Shown: piece by piece, positions 32,235-41,051 of the stretch
How the letters are laid out: the number at the start of each line of letters is the position of its first letter
How positions within the stretch are numbered: the first letter of the stretch is position 1
Source of the DNA: a bacterium
GTDB lineage: Bacteria; Bacillota; Clostridia; Lachnospirales; Lachnospiraceae
Reading direction: 5' to 3'
Assembly: GCA_023664305.1 (NCBI GenBank)
Contig: JAMPFT010000008.1
Span: forward strand, 1-64,000
Length of the DNA stretch: 64,000 bases
Position numbers and translations under genes: made by a program
Notes under the pieces: generated by a model
Told to the model about the DNA's origin: nothing
The model's input: the letters and a program-made list of their open reading frames with translations, nothing else
Database searches by the model: none

Positions 32235-34178
32235 ATGAAATACGGGGAAATCATACAGGGAAAATTTGTTCAGCGCCCCAATCGGTTTGTCGCCTATGTG
32301 GAGCTGTGCGGCAAAACGGAAAAGGTGCATGTCAAAAACACGGGGCGGTGTCGGGAGCTGCTTGTGCCGGGAGCTTCCGTTTATCTGGAGAGGAGCGGTA
32401 ACGCGGGGCGCTCCACGGAATACGATCTCGTGGCGGTGGAAAAGGGGGAGCGGCTGATCAACATGGATTCCCAGGCTCCCAACAGAGTCGCCGGGGAATG
32501 GCTGAGGTCGGGAGGGCTTTTCCCCGAACCGACGTTTGTGCGGCCGGAGACGGTTTACGGGCATTCCCGGTTTGACTTTTATGTGGAGACGAAAGAGGAA
32601 AAGATTTTTATAGAGGTAAAAGGGGTTACGCTGGAAGAGGGGGGAGTGGTCCGCTTCCCGGACGCCCCTTCCGAGAGAGCGGTGAAGCATGTGGAGGAGC
32701 TGATCGAGGCAAAGCATGACGGTTACCGCGTCTTTGTGCTGTTTGTGATCCAGATGGAGGGTGTGGAATATTTTACGCCAAACCGCGATACGCATCCGGA
32801 ATTTGCAGAAGCGCTCTGCCGGGCGGCCGGGGAGGGAGTGGAGATTTTGGCCTACGACTGCAAGGTGACGCCGTCTTCCATGACGCTGAACCGGCCTGTG
32901 AGGGTGCGACTGGAGGCTGAGGAGGTCCGGACTGAGGGACAAACCCTGAGAACGCCTTGTCCGGAAGAGCAGGAGGCGGAAGAACCCTGTCCCGTGGGAG
33001 AGACTGCGGAGGAATCCCGCTCCCGGGAGCAGGCTGCGCCGCCCGCCCTTTTCAGTGAATCTTCAGGCGATATTAAGGAAACCTTAAGGCTCGCTTCTAT
33101 TCCCAAACCGCTGTTGGAATGGTATGATAAGAACAGAAGGATTCTTCCCTGGAGGGAGGAGCCTTCGCCTTATCGCGTGTGGGTCTCGGAAATCATGCTG
33201 CAGCAGACCAGGGTGGAGGCGGTGAAGCCGTATTTTAAGCGGTTCATGGATGCTCTGCCGGATATTAAGGCGCTGGCGGAGGCAGAGGAAGAAGAGCTTT
33301 TAAAGCTCTGGGAGGGATTAGGCTACTATAACCGGGTGAGAAATCTGCAGAAGGCGGCAAGGCAGATTCAAAACGATTACGGCGGAAGGATGCCGTCCGA
33401 CTACGACGAGCTGCGAAAGCTGGCGGGAGTCGGCAGCTATACGGCGGGAGCGATCTCCTCCATCGTCTACGGAGCAAAACACCCCGCGGTGGACGGAAAC
33501 GTGCTGCGTGTGCTTTCCAGAATCAGGGAGGATTTACGGCCGATCACGGACGGAAAGGTAAAGGCCGCGGTGGAGCGGGAATTGACTGAGATCATGCCCG
33601 GGGAGAGGCCCGGAGATTTTAATCAGGCGATGATGGAGATCGGCGCCTGCGTGTGTCTGCCGAACGGCGCTCCGCTCTGCGGGGAATGTCCGCTGAACCG
33701 TGGCTGTCTGGCTTTTGCGCACGGTACGCAGCTGACTTTTCCGAAAAAGGAAGAAAAGAAGTCGCGGTTAATTCAGGAAAAAACGGTGCTTGTGATCCGG
33801 GACGCGGACAGGACGGCGATCCGCAGGCGTCCGGGGAAGGGGCTTTTGGCGGGAATGTACGAGTTCCCGACGCTGGAGGGCTTTTTCACGGCGGAGGAGG
33901 TCGCGGCGTTTCTGGCGGATAACGGGATCAGGGCGCTGCGTATCCTGCCGCTTCCGGATGCCAGGCACATTTTTACCCACAGAGAGTGGCATATGAAGGG
34001 CTATCTGGTTCGGGTGGACGAGCTGGAGAGCGGGCCGCCCGGAGAAAAGATAAGGGACTGGCTGTATATTGAACCGGCGGAGACGAAGGACAAATACCCG
34101 ATTCCGTCCGCTTACGCCGCTTACACAAAAGGTCTGAGCATAAAACTTGGCAAAGAGAGATATGAGGAGGAACCGTAA
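32235..34178 (+). CDS. SfsA-MutY fusion: nuclease-like domain joined to adenine glycosylase
   Basis: 647 residues. Residues 1-235 are SfsA (NRFVAYVELCGKTEKVHVKN, GRCRELLVPG) with the PD-(D/E)XK-like residues D114, E127 and K129 in RFDFYVE and FIEVKG. A Glu/Pro linker (240-285) follows. Residues 290-515 are MutY: catalytic E319 in WVSEIMLQQT, the helix-hairpin-helix LAGVGSYTAGAI, D420 in VDGNVLRVLSR, and an iron-sulfur site C-x7-C-x2-C-x5-C. The C terminus (520-640) is the Nudix-like 8-oxoG-recognition domain. MutY removes adenine opposite 8-oxoguanine. The start at 32235 gives complete SfsA. The GT2 gene begins right after the stop. Confidence 0.92.
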   Translation: MKYGEIIQGKFVQRPNRFVAYVELCGKTEKVHVKNTGRCRELLVPGASVYLERSGNAGRSTEYDLVAVEKGERLINMDSQAPNRVAGEWLRSGGLFPEPTFVRPETVYGHSRFDFYVETKEEKIFIEVKGVTLEEGGVVRFPDAPSERAVKHVEELIEAKHDGYRVFVLFVIQMEGVEYFTPNRDTHPEFAEALCRAAGEGVEILAYDCKVTPSSMTLNRPVRVRLEAEEVRTEGQTLRTPCPEEQEAEEPCPVGETAEESRSREQAAPPALFSESSGDIKETLRLASIPKPLLEWYDKNRRILPWREEPSPYRVWVSEIMLQQTRVEAVKPYFKRFMDALPDIKALAEAEEEELLKLWEGLGYYNRVRNLQKAARQIQNDYGGRMPSDYDELRKLAGVGSYTAGAISSIVYGAKHPAVDGNVLRVLSRIREDLRPITDGKVKAAVERELTEIMPGERPGDFNQAMMEIGACVCLPNGAPLCGECPLNRGCLAFAHGTQLTFPKKEEKKSRLIQEKTVLVIRDADRTAIRRRPGKGLLAGMYEFPTLEGFFTAEEVAAFLADNGIRALRILPLPDARHIFTHREWHMKGYLVRVDELESGPPGEKIRDWLYIEPAETKDKYPIPSAYAAYTKGLSIKLGKERYEEEP

Positions 34179-35207
34179 GTGAAGCTTTTATCCGTGGTCA
34201 TACCGTGCTACAATTCCGAAAAATATATGAAAAAGTGCATAGAATCGCTGCTTTTGGGAGGAGAGGACGTAGAGATCATTATTGTGGACGACGGCTCTAC
34301 TCTGGACCGGACGGCGGAGATTGCGGACGAGTACGCGGCGGCGTATCCGACTGTCGTCAAGGCGGTTCACAAGGCCAACGGCGGGCACGGATCGGCGGTA
34401 AACGCCGGGATTGACCATGCTTCCGGTCTCTATTTCAAGGTGGTAGACAGCGACGACTGGGTGAAGGAGGACGCTTACCTCAAGGTGCTTGAAACCCTGC
34501 GTGAGATGGCGGGGGGAGCCCATGCGCTGGATATGCTTATTTGCAATTATGTGTACGAAAAAGAGGGCGAAAAGAGAAAAAAGGTGATCCACTACCGCCA
34601 CAGCCTTCCGGAGCAGAAGCTTTTTACCTGGGAGGACTGCCATCATTTCCTGAAGGGCCACTATATCCTGATGCATTCCGTCACCTTTCGGACGAAGCTT
34701 TTGAAGGAATGCGGGATCCGGCTTCCGGAGCACACCTTTTATGTGGACAACCTCTATGTGTTTGAACCGCTGCCTTATGTGAGATATATGTACTATCTGG
34801 ACGTCAATTTTTACCGGTACTATATCGGCAGGGCGGATCAGTCCGTCAACGAAGAGGTTATGATCTCGCGGATCGACCAGCAGCTTACGGTCAACAGGAT
34901 CATGATCGATTACCTGTCGGAGAAGAAGCAGGAGATCCTGAAGAACAAGCGGCTTTATCAGTACATGAGGAATTATCTGGAAATCATCACCACGGTCTCG
35001 TCGGTTCTATTGATCCGATCCGGCACAAAGGAAAATCTGGAGAAAAAGAAAGAGCTCTGGAAGTACCTGAAGGAGAAGGATGCCCCGCTTTACAGGAGGC
35101 TGCGCCACGGCATCATGGGAGAGGCCATGAATCTGCCGGGCCGCGGCGGGCGCAAAATTTCTGTGGAGGGTTATAAGATCGCTCAGAAAATCTTTAAATT
35201 TAACTAA
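34179..35207 (+). CDS. Family 2 glycosyltransferase
   Basis: 342 residues starting with GTG directly after the mutY stop, with ribosome site GAGGAGG. The GT-A fold is clear: VVIPCYNSEKYMKKCIESLL, IIIVDDGSTLDRTAEIADEY, KANGGHGSAVNAGIDHASG and the metal-binding YFKVVDSDDWV. A C-terminal helical region (from about 240) ends in basic residues. It transfers a sugar, probably to a surface polymer or teichoic acid-like chain; donor and acceptor are unknown. Confidence 0.88.
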   Translation: MKLLSVVIPCYNSEKYMKKCIESLLLGGEDVEIIIVDDGSTLDRTAEIADEYAAAYPTVVKAVHKANGGHGSAVNAGIDHASGLYFKVVDSDDWVKEDAYLKVLETLREMAGGAHALDMLICNYVYEKEGEKRKKVIHYRHSLPEQKLFTWEDCHHFLKGHYILMHSVTFRTKLLKECGIRLPEHTFYVDNLYVFEPLPYVRYMYYLDVNFYRYYIGRADQSVNEEVMISRIDQQLTVNRIMIDYLSEKKQEILKNKRLYQYMRNYLEIITTVSSVLLIRSGTKENLEKKKELWKYLKEKDAPLYRRLRHGIMGEAMNLPGRGGRKISVEGYKIAQKIFKFN

Positions 35208-35212
35208 AAGAA

Positions 35213-35246
35213 ACGCCTCAGGTCAACCGGCCTGGGGCGTCTTTTT
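35213..35246. terminator. Bidirectional terminator between GT2 and PAP2 genes
   Basis: ACGCCTCAGG and CCTGGGGCGT form a 10-bp stem, with T residues following and A residues preceding. It fits both converging transcripts. Confidence 0.8.
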
Positions 35247-35912
35247 GTTTTTGTTTTCGGGGCTGCCGATGAAGATCAGTTCCTTTCTGTAGACAGGAAC
35301 ATACATGATGAAACCGAACAGAAGCCCTGTCACCACATCAAACATGGAGTGCTGCTTGATCAGGACGGTGGAGAGGATGATGGATACGGCGAGGATGCCG
35401 GAGGCCGCCCGCAGACGCCCCCCCCATTTCAAAGAGGCGATATCCCTGCTTCTCATCACCGCAAAGTGCGCGCCCAGAGAATTGTAAACATGAATGCTGG
35501 GCCAGAGGTTCGTAGCGGTATCGGTTTTCCAGAGCATACTCACAAGCCGGGTAAAGCAGTTGTCTCTGGGCAGCTCGGCGAGCCGCAGATGATGTCCGTT
35601 GGGCCACAGTGTGGATATGATCAGAAACAGCGTCATGCCGGTAAAGAGGAAGACGCATGTCTTATAGTAATCCTGTCTGTTTTTGAAAAAAAGATAGAGG
35701 ACTACCGCCGCCACATAGCCGAACCATAAGAGGTAGGGAATGATGAATACCTCGCAGAAGGGGATATAGTCATCCAGAACCACATGTATCACATGATAGT
35801 TTTTTACATTTGTCTTTTCCAGCCAGGCAAACCACATCAGGTAGATCGTCATATAGATCAGGAGAGGAATGCCGTGTTTATACTTTTTAAAAAAATTCCG
35901 CATATTTTTCAT
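35223..35912 (-). CDS. PAP2-family membrane phosphatase
   Basis: 229 residues from the ATG at 35912; a TTG four codons earlier is too near the GAAAGGG ribosome site. Six membrane helices can be traced. Phosphatase motifs are partial: PSIH for PSGH, and STVLIKQHSMFDVVTG for SRxxxxxHxxxDV. The first motif (KxxxxxxRP) is not evident. It probably dephosphorylates a lipid such as phosphatidate or undecaprenyl pyrophosphate; an inositol-phosphoceramide-synthase-like role is an alternative. A diacylglycerol kinase-like gene lies upstream. Confidence 0.82.
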   Translation of the reverse strand: MKNMRNFFKKYKHGIPLLIYMTIYLMWFAWLEKTNVKNYHVIHVVLDDYIPFCEVFIIPYLLWFGYVAAVVLYLFFKNRQDYYKTCVFLFTGMTLFLIISTLWPNGHHLRLAELPRDNCFTRLVSMLWKTDTATNLWPSIHVYNSLGAHFAVMRSRDIASLKWGGRLRAASGILAVSIILSTVLIKQHSMFDVVTGLLFGFIMYVPVYRKELIFIGSPENKNKKTPQAG

Positions 35913-35978
35913 GACACAAACCAAACCCTTTCAAGAAAAAGAAGCTGTCTGTCTTTTCTTCTTTTTAATGACAATTTC

Positions 35979-36006
35979 AGTATAGTCACCGGGCGGAAAA
36001 ATGCAA
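35979..36006 (-). promoter_or_regulatory. PAP2 gene promoter
   Basis: On the minus strand TTGCAT, 16 bases, TATACT, about 67 bp before the ATG. Confidence 0.6.
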
Positions 36007-36061
36007 TGGCTTTTTTCACTTCTTAAGCAATCTTAAGAAAAAATTCAGGTTTGAAGGGCGG

Positions 36062-36988
36062 TCAGGGAACGATGATGTGGAGGGCGTTTTGCTCGCAGGT
36101 TACGGTGATGCGCCCGCTCTTTCTCGTCACCTCGCCGTCCGTATGTACCCACAGGGGAGAGCTGGCCTCAATTGTGACTTTTTTTGCCAGGTAGGGCGTG
36201 ATGCCGTTAAAACGGTAATGCTTTCCCTTGAAGGCGGTGGGCAGGGCGAAGAGCACTAAAAGCTTCGAGAGATCGCCGGCGGCGCAGAGATCGAGCAGGC
36301 CGTCCGAAGCGTCCGCGCCGGGACAGAACATGAAGCCGCCGCCCTCGAAACGGTGGAGCATACAGGCGGTAAACAGGATGCTGCCGATGTCAACGGGCGG
36401 ATTGTCGTCCAGGGTCAGCTTGGCGGAGACTGCCCTTGTGGCAAAGAGCTGCTTTAAGGCAATGCCCAGATAGGTGAGCTTCCCGAGGCCGATCTTATTC
36501 AGAAATTCCTTGACTTTGGAGCGGCTTGCCTCCTCGCACACCGCGGCGTCGAAGCCGATGCCGCAGCTCACCGCAAAACGGCGCTTTTTGCCGTCCGGAT
36601 AGGAGACAGTTCCGAGATCCATGGACTGACATTTTCCAGAATGCAGGATGAGCTCCAACGCCGCGGCGGGATCCGTCGGGATTTTTAAGTCCCTCGCCAG
36701 ATCGTTGCTGGAGCCGGTGGGAATGTAGCCCAGGGTTACCCCCGAAAAATCCGGGATGCCCTGCAGGGCTTCGTTTACCGTGCCGTCGCCGCCGAGTATG
36801 ACAAGCGTCATCGGCCCGTCGGCGGAGGAGACAAGCTCTCCTGCCAGCCTGGGGACGTCGCCCGCCTTTTCGGAAAAGCAGACCTGATAGAGGACGTTGT
36901 TTTGACGCAGAGTCGGTTCTACCTGTTCTTTCCATATTTTGAGCCCCTTCCCGGAACGGGAAGCGGGGTTGACGATGATATGATACAT
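36062..36988 (-). CDS. Diacylglycerol kinase-family lipid kinase
   Basis: 308 residues. MYHIIVNPASRSGKG and VILGGDGTVNEALQG (GGDGT nucleotide motif) with IPTGSSNDLARDL are diagnostic of the DagK/YegS/BmrU catalytic domain. The C-terminal beta domain ends LWVHTDGEVTRKSGRITVT. It phosphorylates diacylglycerol or a related lipid with ATP, recycling lipid for phospholipid synthesis. The PAP2 gene next to it, in the same direction, could run the opposite reaction. Confidence 0.9.
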   Translation of the reverse strand: MYHIIVNPASRSGKGLKIWKEQVEPTLRQNNVLYQVCFSEKAGDVPRLAGELVSSADGPMTLVILGGDGTVNEALQGIPDFSGVTLGYIPTGSSNDLARDLKIPTDPAAALELILHSGKCQSMDLGTVSYPDGKKRRFAVSCGIGFDAAVCEEASRSKVKEFLNKIGLGKLTYLGIALKQLFATRAVSAKLTLDDNPPVDIGSILFTACMLHRFEGGGFMFCPGADASDGLLDLCAAGDLSKLLVLFALPTAFKGKHYRFNGITPYLAKKVTIEASSPLWVHTDGEVTRKSGRITVTCEQNALHIIVP

Positions 36989-37102
36989 GAAGCGCCTCTT
37001 TTCGTAGTTTTTCTTCTATTTTATCAGTGTTTTGTCCCGCGGTAAACCCTGAAATAACAGGAAGACGGCAAAATTGCAAATAAGGACACTTTTTTCACAA
37101 AA

Positions 37103-37138
37103 AAACGCCTTTTTTTGAGGCGGTTTCTGTGCTATGAT
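37103..37138 (+). promoter_or_regulatory. Extended -10 promoter with small palindrome before rhaB
   Basis: TG-C-TATGAT (37130-37138) is an extended -10 box. Just upstream, AAACGCCT and AGGCGGTTT (37103-37126) form an imperfect inverted repeat in the -35 zone, a possible regulator site. Confidence 0.5.
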
Positions 37139-37200
37139 TAAAGAAAGGACAGGAAATTGCGGACGGTTTACGACTGCCCGGGCATAAAGGAGCGGATAAA

Positions 37201-38601
37201 ATGAAGACCTATTACCTTGCGATCGATATCGGAGCCTCCAGCGGAAGGCATATTCTGGCGCATCTGGAAAACGGGAAGATGGAGCTGGAGGAGGTTTACC
37301 GTTTCCCCAACCAGATGAAGGAGAGGGAAGGACACCTGATCTGGGATGTGGACGAACTGTTTGAGCGGATTAAGGAGGGGATGAAGAAATGCCGGGAGAT
37401 CGGCAAAATTCCTGTCAGCGTCGGCATCGATACCTGGGGCGTGGACTTTGTGCTGCTGGACGGGGACGGGAAGCGGATCGGGGAGGCGGCAGCCTACCGG
37501 GACGGTCGGACTAAGGGCATGGAGGAAGAGGTGTACCGGGTGATTTCCGAGGAGGCGCTGTACGAAAGAACCGGTATCCAGAGGCAGCCGTTCAACACGG
37601 TCTATCAGCTGATGGCGTTGAAGAAAAAGGCGCCGGAGCAGCTTGAGGAAGCGCAGACCCTGCTTATGATGCCGGATTACTTTCATTATCTGCTCTGCGG
37701 CGTGACGGCCACGGAATACACCAATGCCACCACGGGGCAGCTTGTGGATCCGCAGACGAAGGACTGGGATTACGGGCTGATCCGCCTGCTGGGCTATCCG
37801 GAAAGAATTTTCCAAAAGCTTGTGACACCCGGCACGACGCTGGGCGGCCTGAAGCAGGAGATTCGGGAGGAGGTCGGCTACGACTGCAGGGTGACGGTCC
37901 CGGCCACCCATGACACCGGGTCGGCGGTGATGGCGGTCCCGACTAAGGCGGACAACGCCCTGTATATCAGCTCCGGCACATGGTCCCTGATGGGGACGGA
38001 GCTTGAGAAGGCGGACTGCTCTCCCGAGAGCCGGCGGAATAATCTGACCAACGAGGGCGGATACGGTTACCGGTTCCGCTATCTGAAAAATATCATGGGA
38101 CTTTGGATGATCCAGTCGGTAAAGAAGGAGATCGGCGGGGACTTAAGCTTCGGGGAAATCTGCGATATGGCTGCGGAGTGCGGCATTCCTTCTATCGTGG
38201 ACTGTAACGACGGAAGATTCCTCGCGCCGGAAAATATGACGGAGGAGGTAAGGCGGGCCTGTGAGGAGTCCGGGCAGCAGGTGCCGGAGGGGATTGCCGA
38301 GACCGCCTGCGTCATCTACAACAGTCTGGCGAAATGCTACGCCAAAACCGTGGCGGAGCTGTCCGAAATAACCGGGCTTAAGTTTGACCGGATCCACATT
38401 GTGGGGGGCGGAGCCAATGCGGATTATCTGAACCGGCTGACGGCCAGGGAGACGGCGCTTCCCGTGTACGCCGGTCCCGTGGAGGCCACCGCCGTCGGAA
38501 ATCTGGCGGCCCAGATGATCGCGGCGGGAGAGCTAAAAGGTTTGAAAGAGGCGCGTGCCTGCGTGTACCGCTCTTTTGAAATAAAAGAATATCACGGATA
38601 A
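37201..38601 (+). CDS. rhaB: Rhamnulokinase
   Basis: 466 residues of the FGGY sugar kinase family. N-terminal ATP/sugar motif YYLAIDIGASSGRHILAHLE, then GIDTWGVDFVLLD, ATTGQLVDPQTKDWDYGLIR, ATHDTGSAVMAVP, YISSGTWSLMG and the C-terminal IHIVGGGANADYLNRLTA. It phosphorylates L-rhamnulose. Isomerase and aldolase genes follow directly, so the identity is firm. AAGGAG precedes the ATG. Confidence 0.95.
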   Translation: MKTYYLAIDIGASSGRHILAHLENGKMELEEVYRFPNQMKEREGHLIWDVDELFERIKEGMKKCREIGKIPVSVGIDTWGVDFVLLDGDGKRIGEAAAYRDGRTKGMEEEVYRVISEEALYERTGIQRQPFNTVYQLMALKKKAPEQLEEAQTLLMMPDYFHYLLCGVTATEYTNATTGQLVDPQTKDWDYGLIRLLGYPERIFQKLVTPGTTLGGLKQEIREEVGYDCRVTVPATHDTGSAVMAVPTKADNALYISSGTWSLMGTELEKADCSPESRRNNLTNEGGYGYRFRYLKNIMGLWMIQSVKKEIGGDLSFGEICDMAAECGIPSIVDCNDGRFLAPENMTEEVRRACEESGQQVPEGIAETACVIYNSLAKCYAKTVAELSEITGLKFDRIHIVGGGANADYLNRLTARETALPVYAGPVEATAVGNLAAQMIAAGELKGLKEARACVYRSFEIKEYHG

Positions 38602-38612
38602 GGAGAGAAGAG

Positions 38613-39863
38613 ATGACAAGATTTGAATCGGCAAAGGAAATTTACGCTTCCTACGGCGTGGATGTGGAAGCGGCCATGAAGCGGCTGGCGGAGACGCCTG
38701 TTTCCCTGCACTGCTGGCAGGGAGACGACGTGATCGGGTTCGACCATGACGGCCCTCTGACCGGCGGGATCCAGACCACGGGCAATTACCCCGGAAAGGC
38801 AAAGACTCCGGAGGAGCTGATGGCGGACATGGATCGGGCCATGAGCCTGATGCCCGGCAGGAAAAAACTGAACCTCCATGCCTCCTATGCGATTTTTGCC
38901 CCAGGAGAGTTTGCAGACCGGGATCAGCTTAAGCCCGCGCATTTTGCAAAGTGGGTGGAGTTTGCAAAGGAGAGGAATATGGGAATCGACTTTAATCCCA
39001 CCTTTTTCTCCCATCCGAAAATGAAGGACGGACTGACCTTGTCCAGCCCGGATCCCGAGATCCGGAAATTCTGGATCGACCATGGGCGGGCCTGCATCCG
39101 TATTTCCGAGTATTTTGCCAGGGAGACGGGGGTTCCCTGTGTCATGAATATCTGGACCGGCGACGGCTTCAAGGACGTGCCCGCGGACAGGATGGGGCCC
39201 AGGATGCGGTATAAGGATTCCATCGAGCAGATTCTGGCGGAGCCCTTTGACAAAAAGCTCGTGAAGCCCTGCGTGGAGTCGAAGGTCTTCGGAATCGGCG
39301 TGGAGGCCTACACGGCGGGCAGCGCCGAGTTTACCTTAAGCTTTGCGGCGACCCACGACGGATGTCTGCCGTTGATGGATAACGGACATTACCATCCCAC
39401 GGAGGTGGTTTCCGATAAGATTCCGGCTCTTTTGTGCTTCTATCCGGAGATCGCCCTGCACATCACCAGAGGGGTCCGCTGGGACAGCGACCATGTGCTT
39501 CTGCTGGACGACGAGACAAAGGAGATCGCAAAGGAAATCGTGAGAAACGACGGGATTGACCGGGTTTACATGGCACTTGACTATTTCGATGCCAGCATCA
39601 ACCGGGTTTCTGCCTGGGCCGTGGGCTTCAGAAGCTGGCAGAAGGCGCTTCTGGCGGCCATGTGTACGCCCAATGAGATGTTAAAGGGACTGCAGGACGA
39701 GGCCAGGTTTACAGAGCTTATGGCGCTGCAGGAGGCGGTAAAGCTGCTGCCCCTGGGGGATATCTGGAACGAGTATTGCGAACGTCAGGGCGTGGTTTGT
39801 GACAGGGGACTTTACGGAGAAGTGAAGAAATATGAGGACGAGGTGCTTTTGAAGCGCGGGTGA
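38613..39863 (+). CDS. rhaA: L-rhamnose isomerase
   Basis: 416 residues, the usual length. Signatures include LHCWQGDDVIGFDHDGPLTG near the N terminus, GIDFNPTFFSHPKMKDG, MNIWTGDGFKDVPADR, and the metal/active-site region THDGCLPLMDNGHYHPTEVV. It converts L-rhamnose to L-rhamnulose with Mn2+ or Zn2+. It starts 11 bp after rhaB with AAGGAGAG, in one operon. Confidence 0.96.
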   Translation: MTRFESAKEIYASYGVDVEAAMKRLAETPVSLHCWQGDDVIGFDHDGPLTGGIQTTGNYPGKAKTPEELMADMDRAMSLMPGRKKLNLHASYAIFAPGEFADRDQLKPAHFAKWVEFAKERNMGIDFNPTFFSHPKMKDGLTLSSPDPEIRKFWIDHGRACIRISEYFARETGVPCVMNIWTGDGFKDVPADRMGPRMRYKDSIEQILAEPFDKKLVKPCVESKVFGIGVEAYTAGSAEFTLSFAATHDGCLPLMDNGHYHPTEVVSDKIPALLCFYPEIALHITRGVRWDSDHVLLLDDETKEIAKEIVRNDGIDRVYMALDYFDASINRVSAWAVGFRSWQKALLAAMCTPNEMLKGLQDEARFTELMALQEAVKLLPLGDIWNEYCERQGVVCDRGLYGEVKKYEDEVLLKRG

Positions 39864-39911
39864 CAGAGAGAGGCCTGCGGGCGGCAGGAAGCAAATTACA
39901 ACGTGGCTGGG

Positions 39912-39975
39912 GAAGAATGCGAAGCATTCTTCAAAGCGTCACGAAGGGACGCTTTGTCACGGGGGGACGCTTTTT
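39912..39975 (+). repeat. Recurrent two-hairpin element, copy 3, inside the rha operon
   Basis: The same GAAGAATGC-loop-GCATTCTTC hairpin as at 232-254, then AAAGCGTC/GACGCTTT, then a near-copy of the second part (GTCACGGGGGGACGC) and a T run. It lies between rhaA and rhaD and could partly stop transcription or stabilise the rhaBA mRNA. Confidence 0.75.
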
Positions 39976-40024
39976 GCCGCCGCAGGGGTAAGAAACCGAC
40001 GGCAGGAAAAGGAGGAAAAGGCAG

Positions 40025-40885
40025 ATGGGCGGAATTTGCGATGTGAGGGTGATCCGGGATTATATCCGGATGTGTACGGACGGCGTGGGCCAGGGGTGGC
40101 ATGAGAGAAACGGCGGGAACCTGACCTATCGGATGAAGGAGGAGGAGGTCAGGCAGTGCAGACCTTTCTTTCGGAAGGAGGCCGGGCCCTGGGTGAACAT
40201 GGGGGTACAGGCCGAAAATCTGCAGGGGGAGTATTTTATTTCCACGGGCAGCGGGAAATATTTGAGAAATGTGGAGCTGGAGCCCTGGAACAACCTGTGT
40301 ATTGTGGAGATTAATTCCACCGGCGACTGCTGGCGTATCGTGTGGGGACTGGAGAAGGGCGGCAAGCCCACCAGCGAGTTTCCCAGCCACTTTATGAATC
40401 ATTCCGTGAGAAAGCGCGTGACCGGCGGGGAAAACCGCGTGATCTACCACGCGCATCCGCCCTACACGGTGGCGCTGACCTACCTTCTGCCCCTGACGGC
40501 GGAGGCCTTTACCAGAGTGCTCTGGAAGAGCGAGACGGAGTGCTGCGTCGTGTTCCCCGGCGGCGTGGGCGTGGTGCCCTGGATGGTGCCCGGCGGCGCG
40601 GAGATCGCAAGGGCCACCTGTGCGGAGATGGAGAAATACGACGCGGCGGTGTGGGCCTTCCACGGGCTTTTCGTGTCGGGGCCTGATTTCGACACGGCCT
40701 TCGGCCTGATGCATACGATCGAAAAAGCGGCGCAGATCGCCTGCATCACCCTGTCCGCTGGCGGAGGGAGGAGGACGAGACAGTGCATCACGGACGATAA
40801 TCTCCGCGCCATCGGGCAGGAGTTTGGCGTAACGCTGAACGAGGATATTTTGAATTACAGCTCCGACGAAGAACTGTTCCGCTAA
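40025..40885 (+). CDS. rhaD: Rhamnulose-1-phosphate aldolase
   Basis: 286 residues, class II aldolase/adducin fold. Key parts: GWHERNGGNLTYRM, YFISTGSGKYLRN (phosphate loop), the zinc-binding HAHPPYTVALTYL, and AVWAFHGLFVSGPDFDTAFG with the third metal histidine. It splits L-rhamnulose-1-phosphate into dihydroxyacetone phosphate and L-lactaldehyde. AAAAGGAGGAAAAGG precedes the ATG. It closes the rha operon. Confidence 0.95.
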   Translation: MGGICDVRVIRDYIRMCTDGVGQGWHERNGGNLTYRMKEEEVRQCRPFFRKEAGPWVNMGVQAENLQGEYFISTGSGKYLRNVELEPWNNLCIVEINSTGDCWRIVWGLEKGGKPTSEFPSHFMNHSVRKRVTGGENRVIYHAHPPYTVALTYLLPLTAEAFTRVLWKSETECCVVFPGGVGVVPWMVPGGAEIARATCAEMEKYDAAVWAFHGLFVSGPDFDTAFGLMHTIEKAAQIACITLSAGGGRRTRQCITDDNLRAIGQEFGVTLNEDILNYSSDEELFR

Positions 40886-40906
40886 TTTTTCAGGTGCATT
40901 TTGGAG

Positions 40907-40941
40907 CCCCGTATGATATACTGTATCATACGGGGTTTTTT
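40907..40941 (+). terminator. Terminator of the rha operon
   Basis: CCCCGTATGATA and TATCATACGGGG form a perfect 12-bp stem with loop TACTG, followed by a T run. Confidence 0.92.
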
Positions 40942-40970
40942 GACGCCCCTGAAAGCGAGGTTAAAAGAGT

Positions 40971-41048
40971 ATGAAATCGGAACAATTGAGAAACGATATG
41001 ACGGCAGACGGCTGCAAAACCGTGCGGCTGACCGGGAAGGGGGATTGA
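40971..41048 (+). CDS. Possible leader peptide before citrate synthase
   Basis: 25 codons from an ATG (MKSEQLRNDMTADGCKTVRL then TGKGD), ending in the ribosome site region of the next gene, three bases before its TTG. It might couple translation or be chance. The ribosome site is weak. Confidence 0.25.
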   Translation: MKSEQLRNDMTADGCKTVRLTGKGD

Positions 41049-41051
41049 CTA

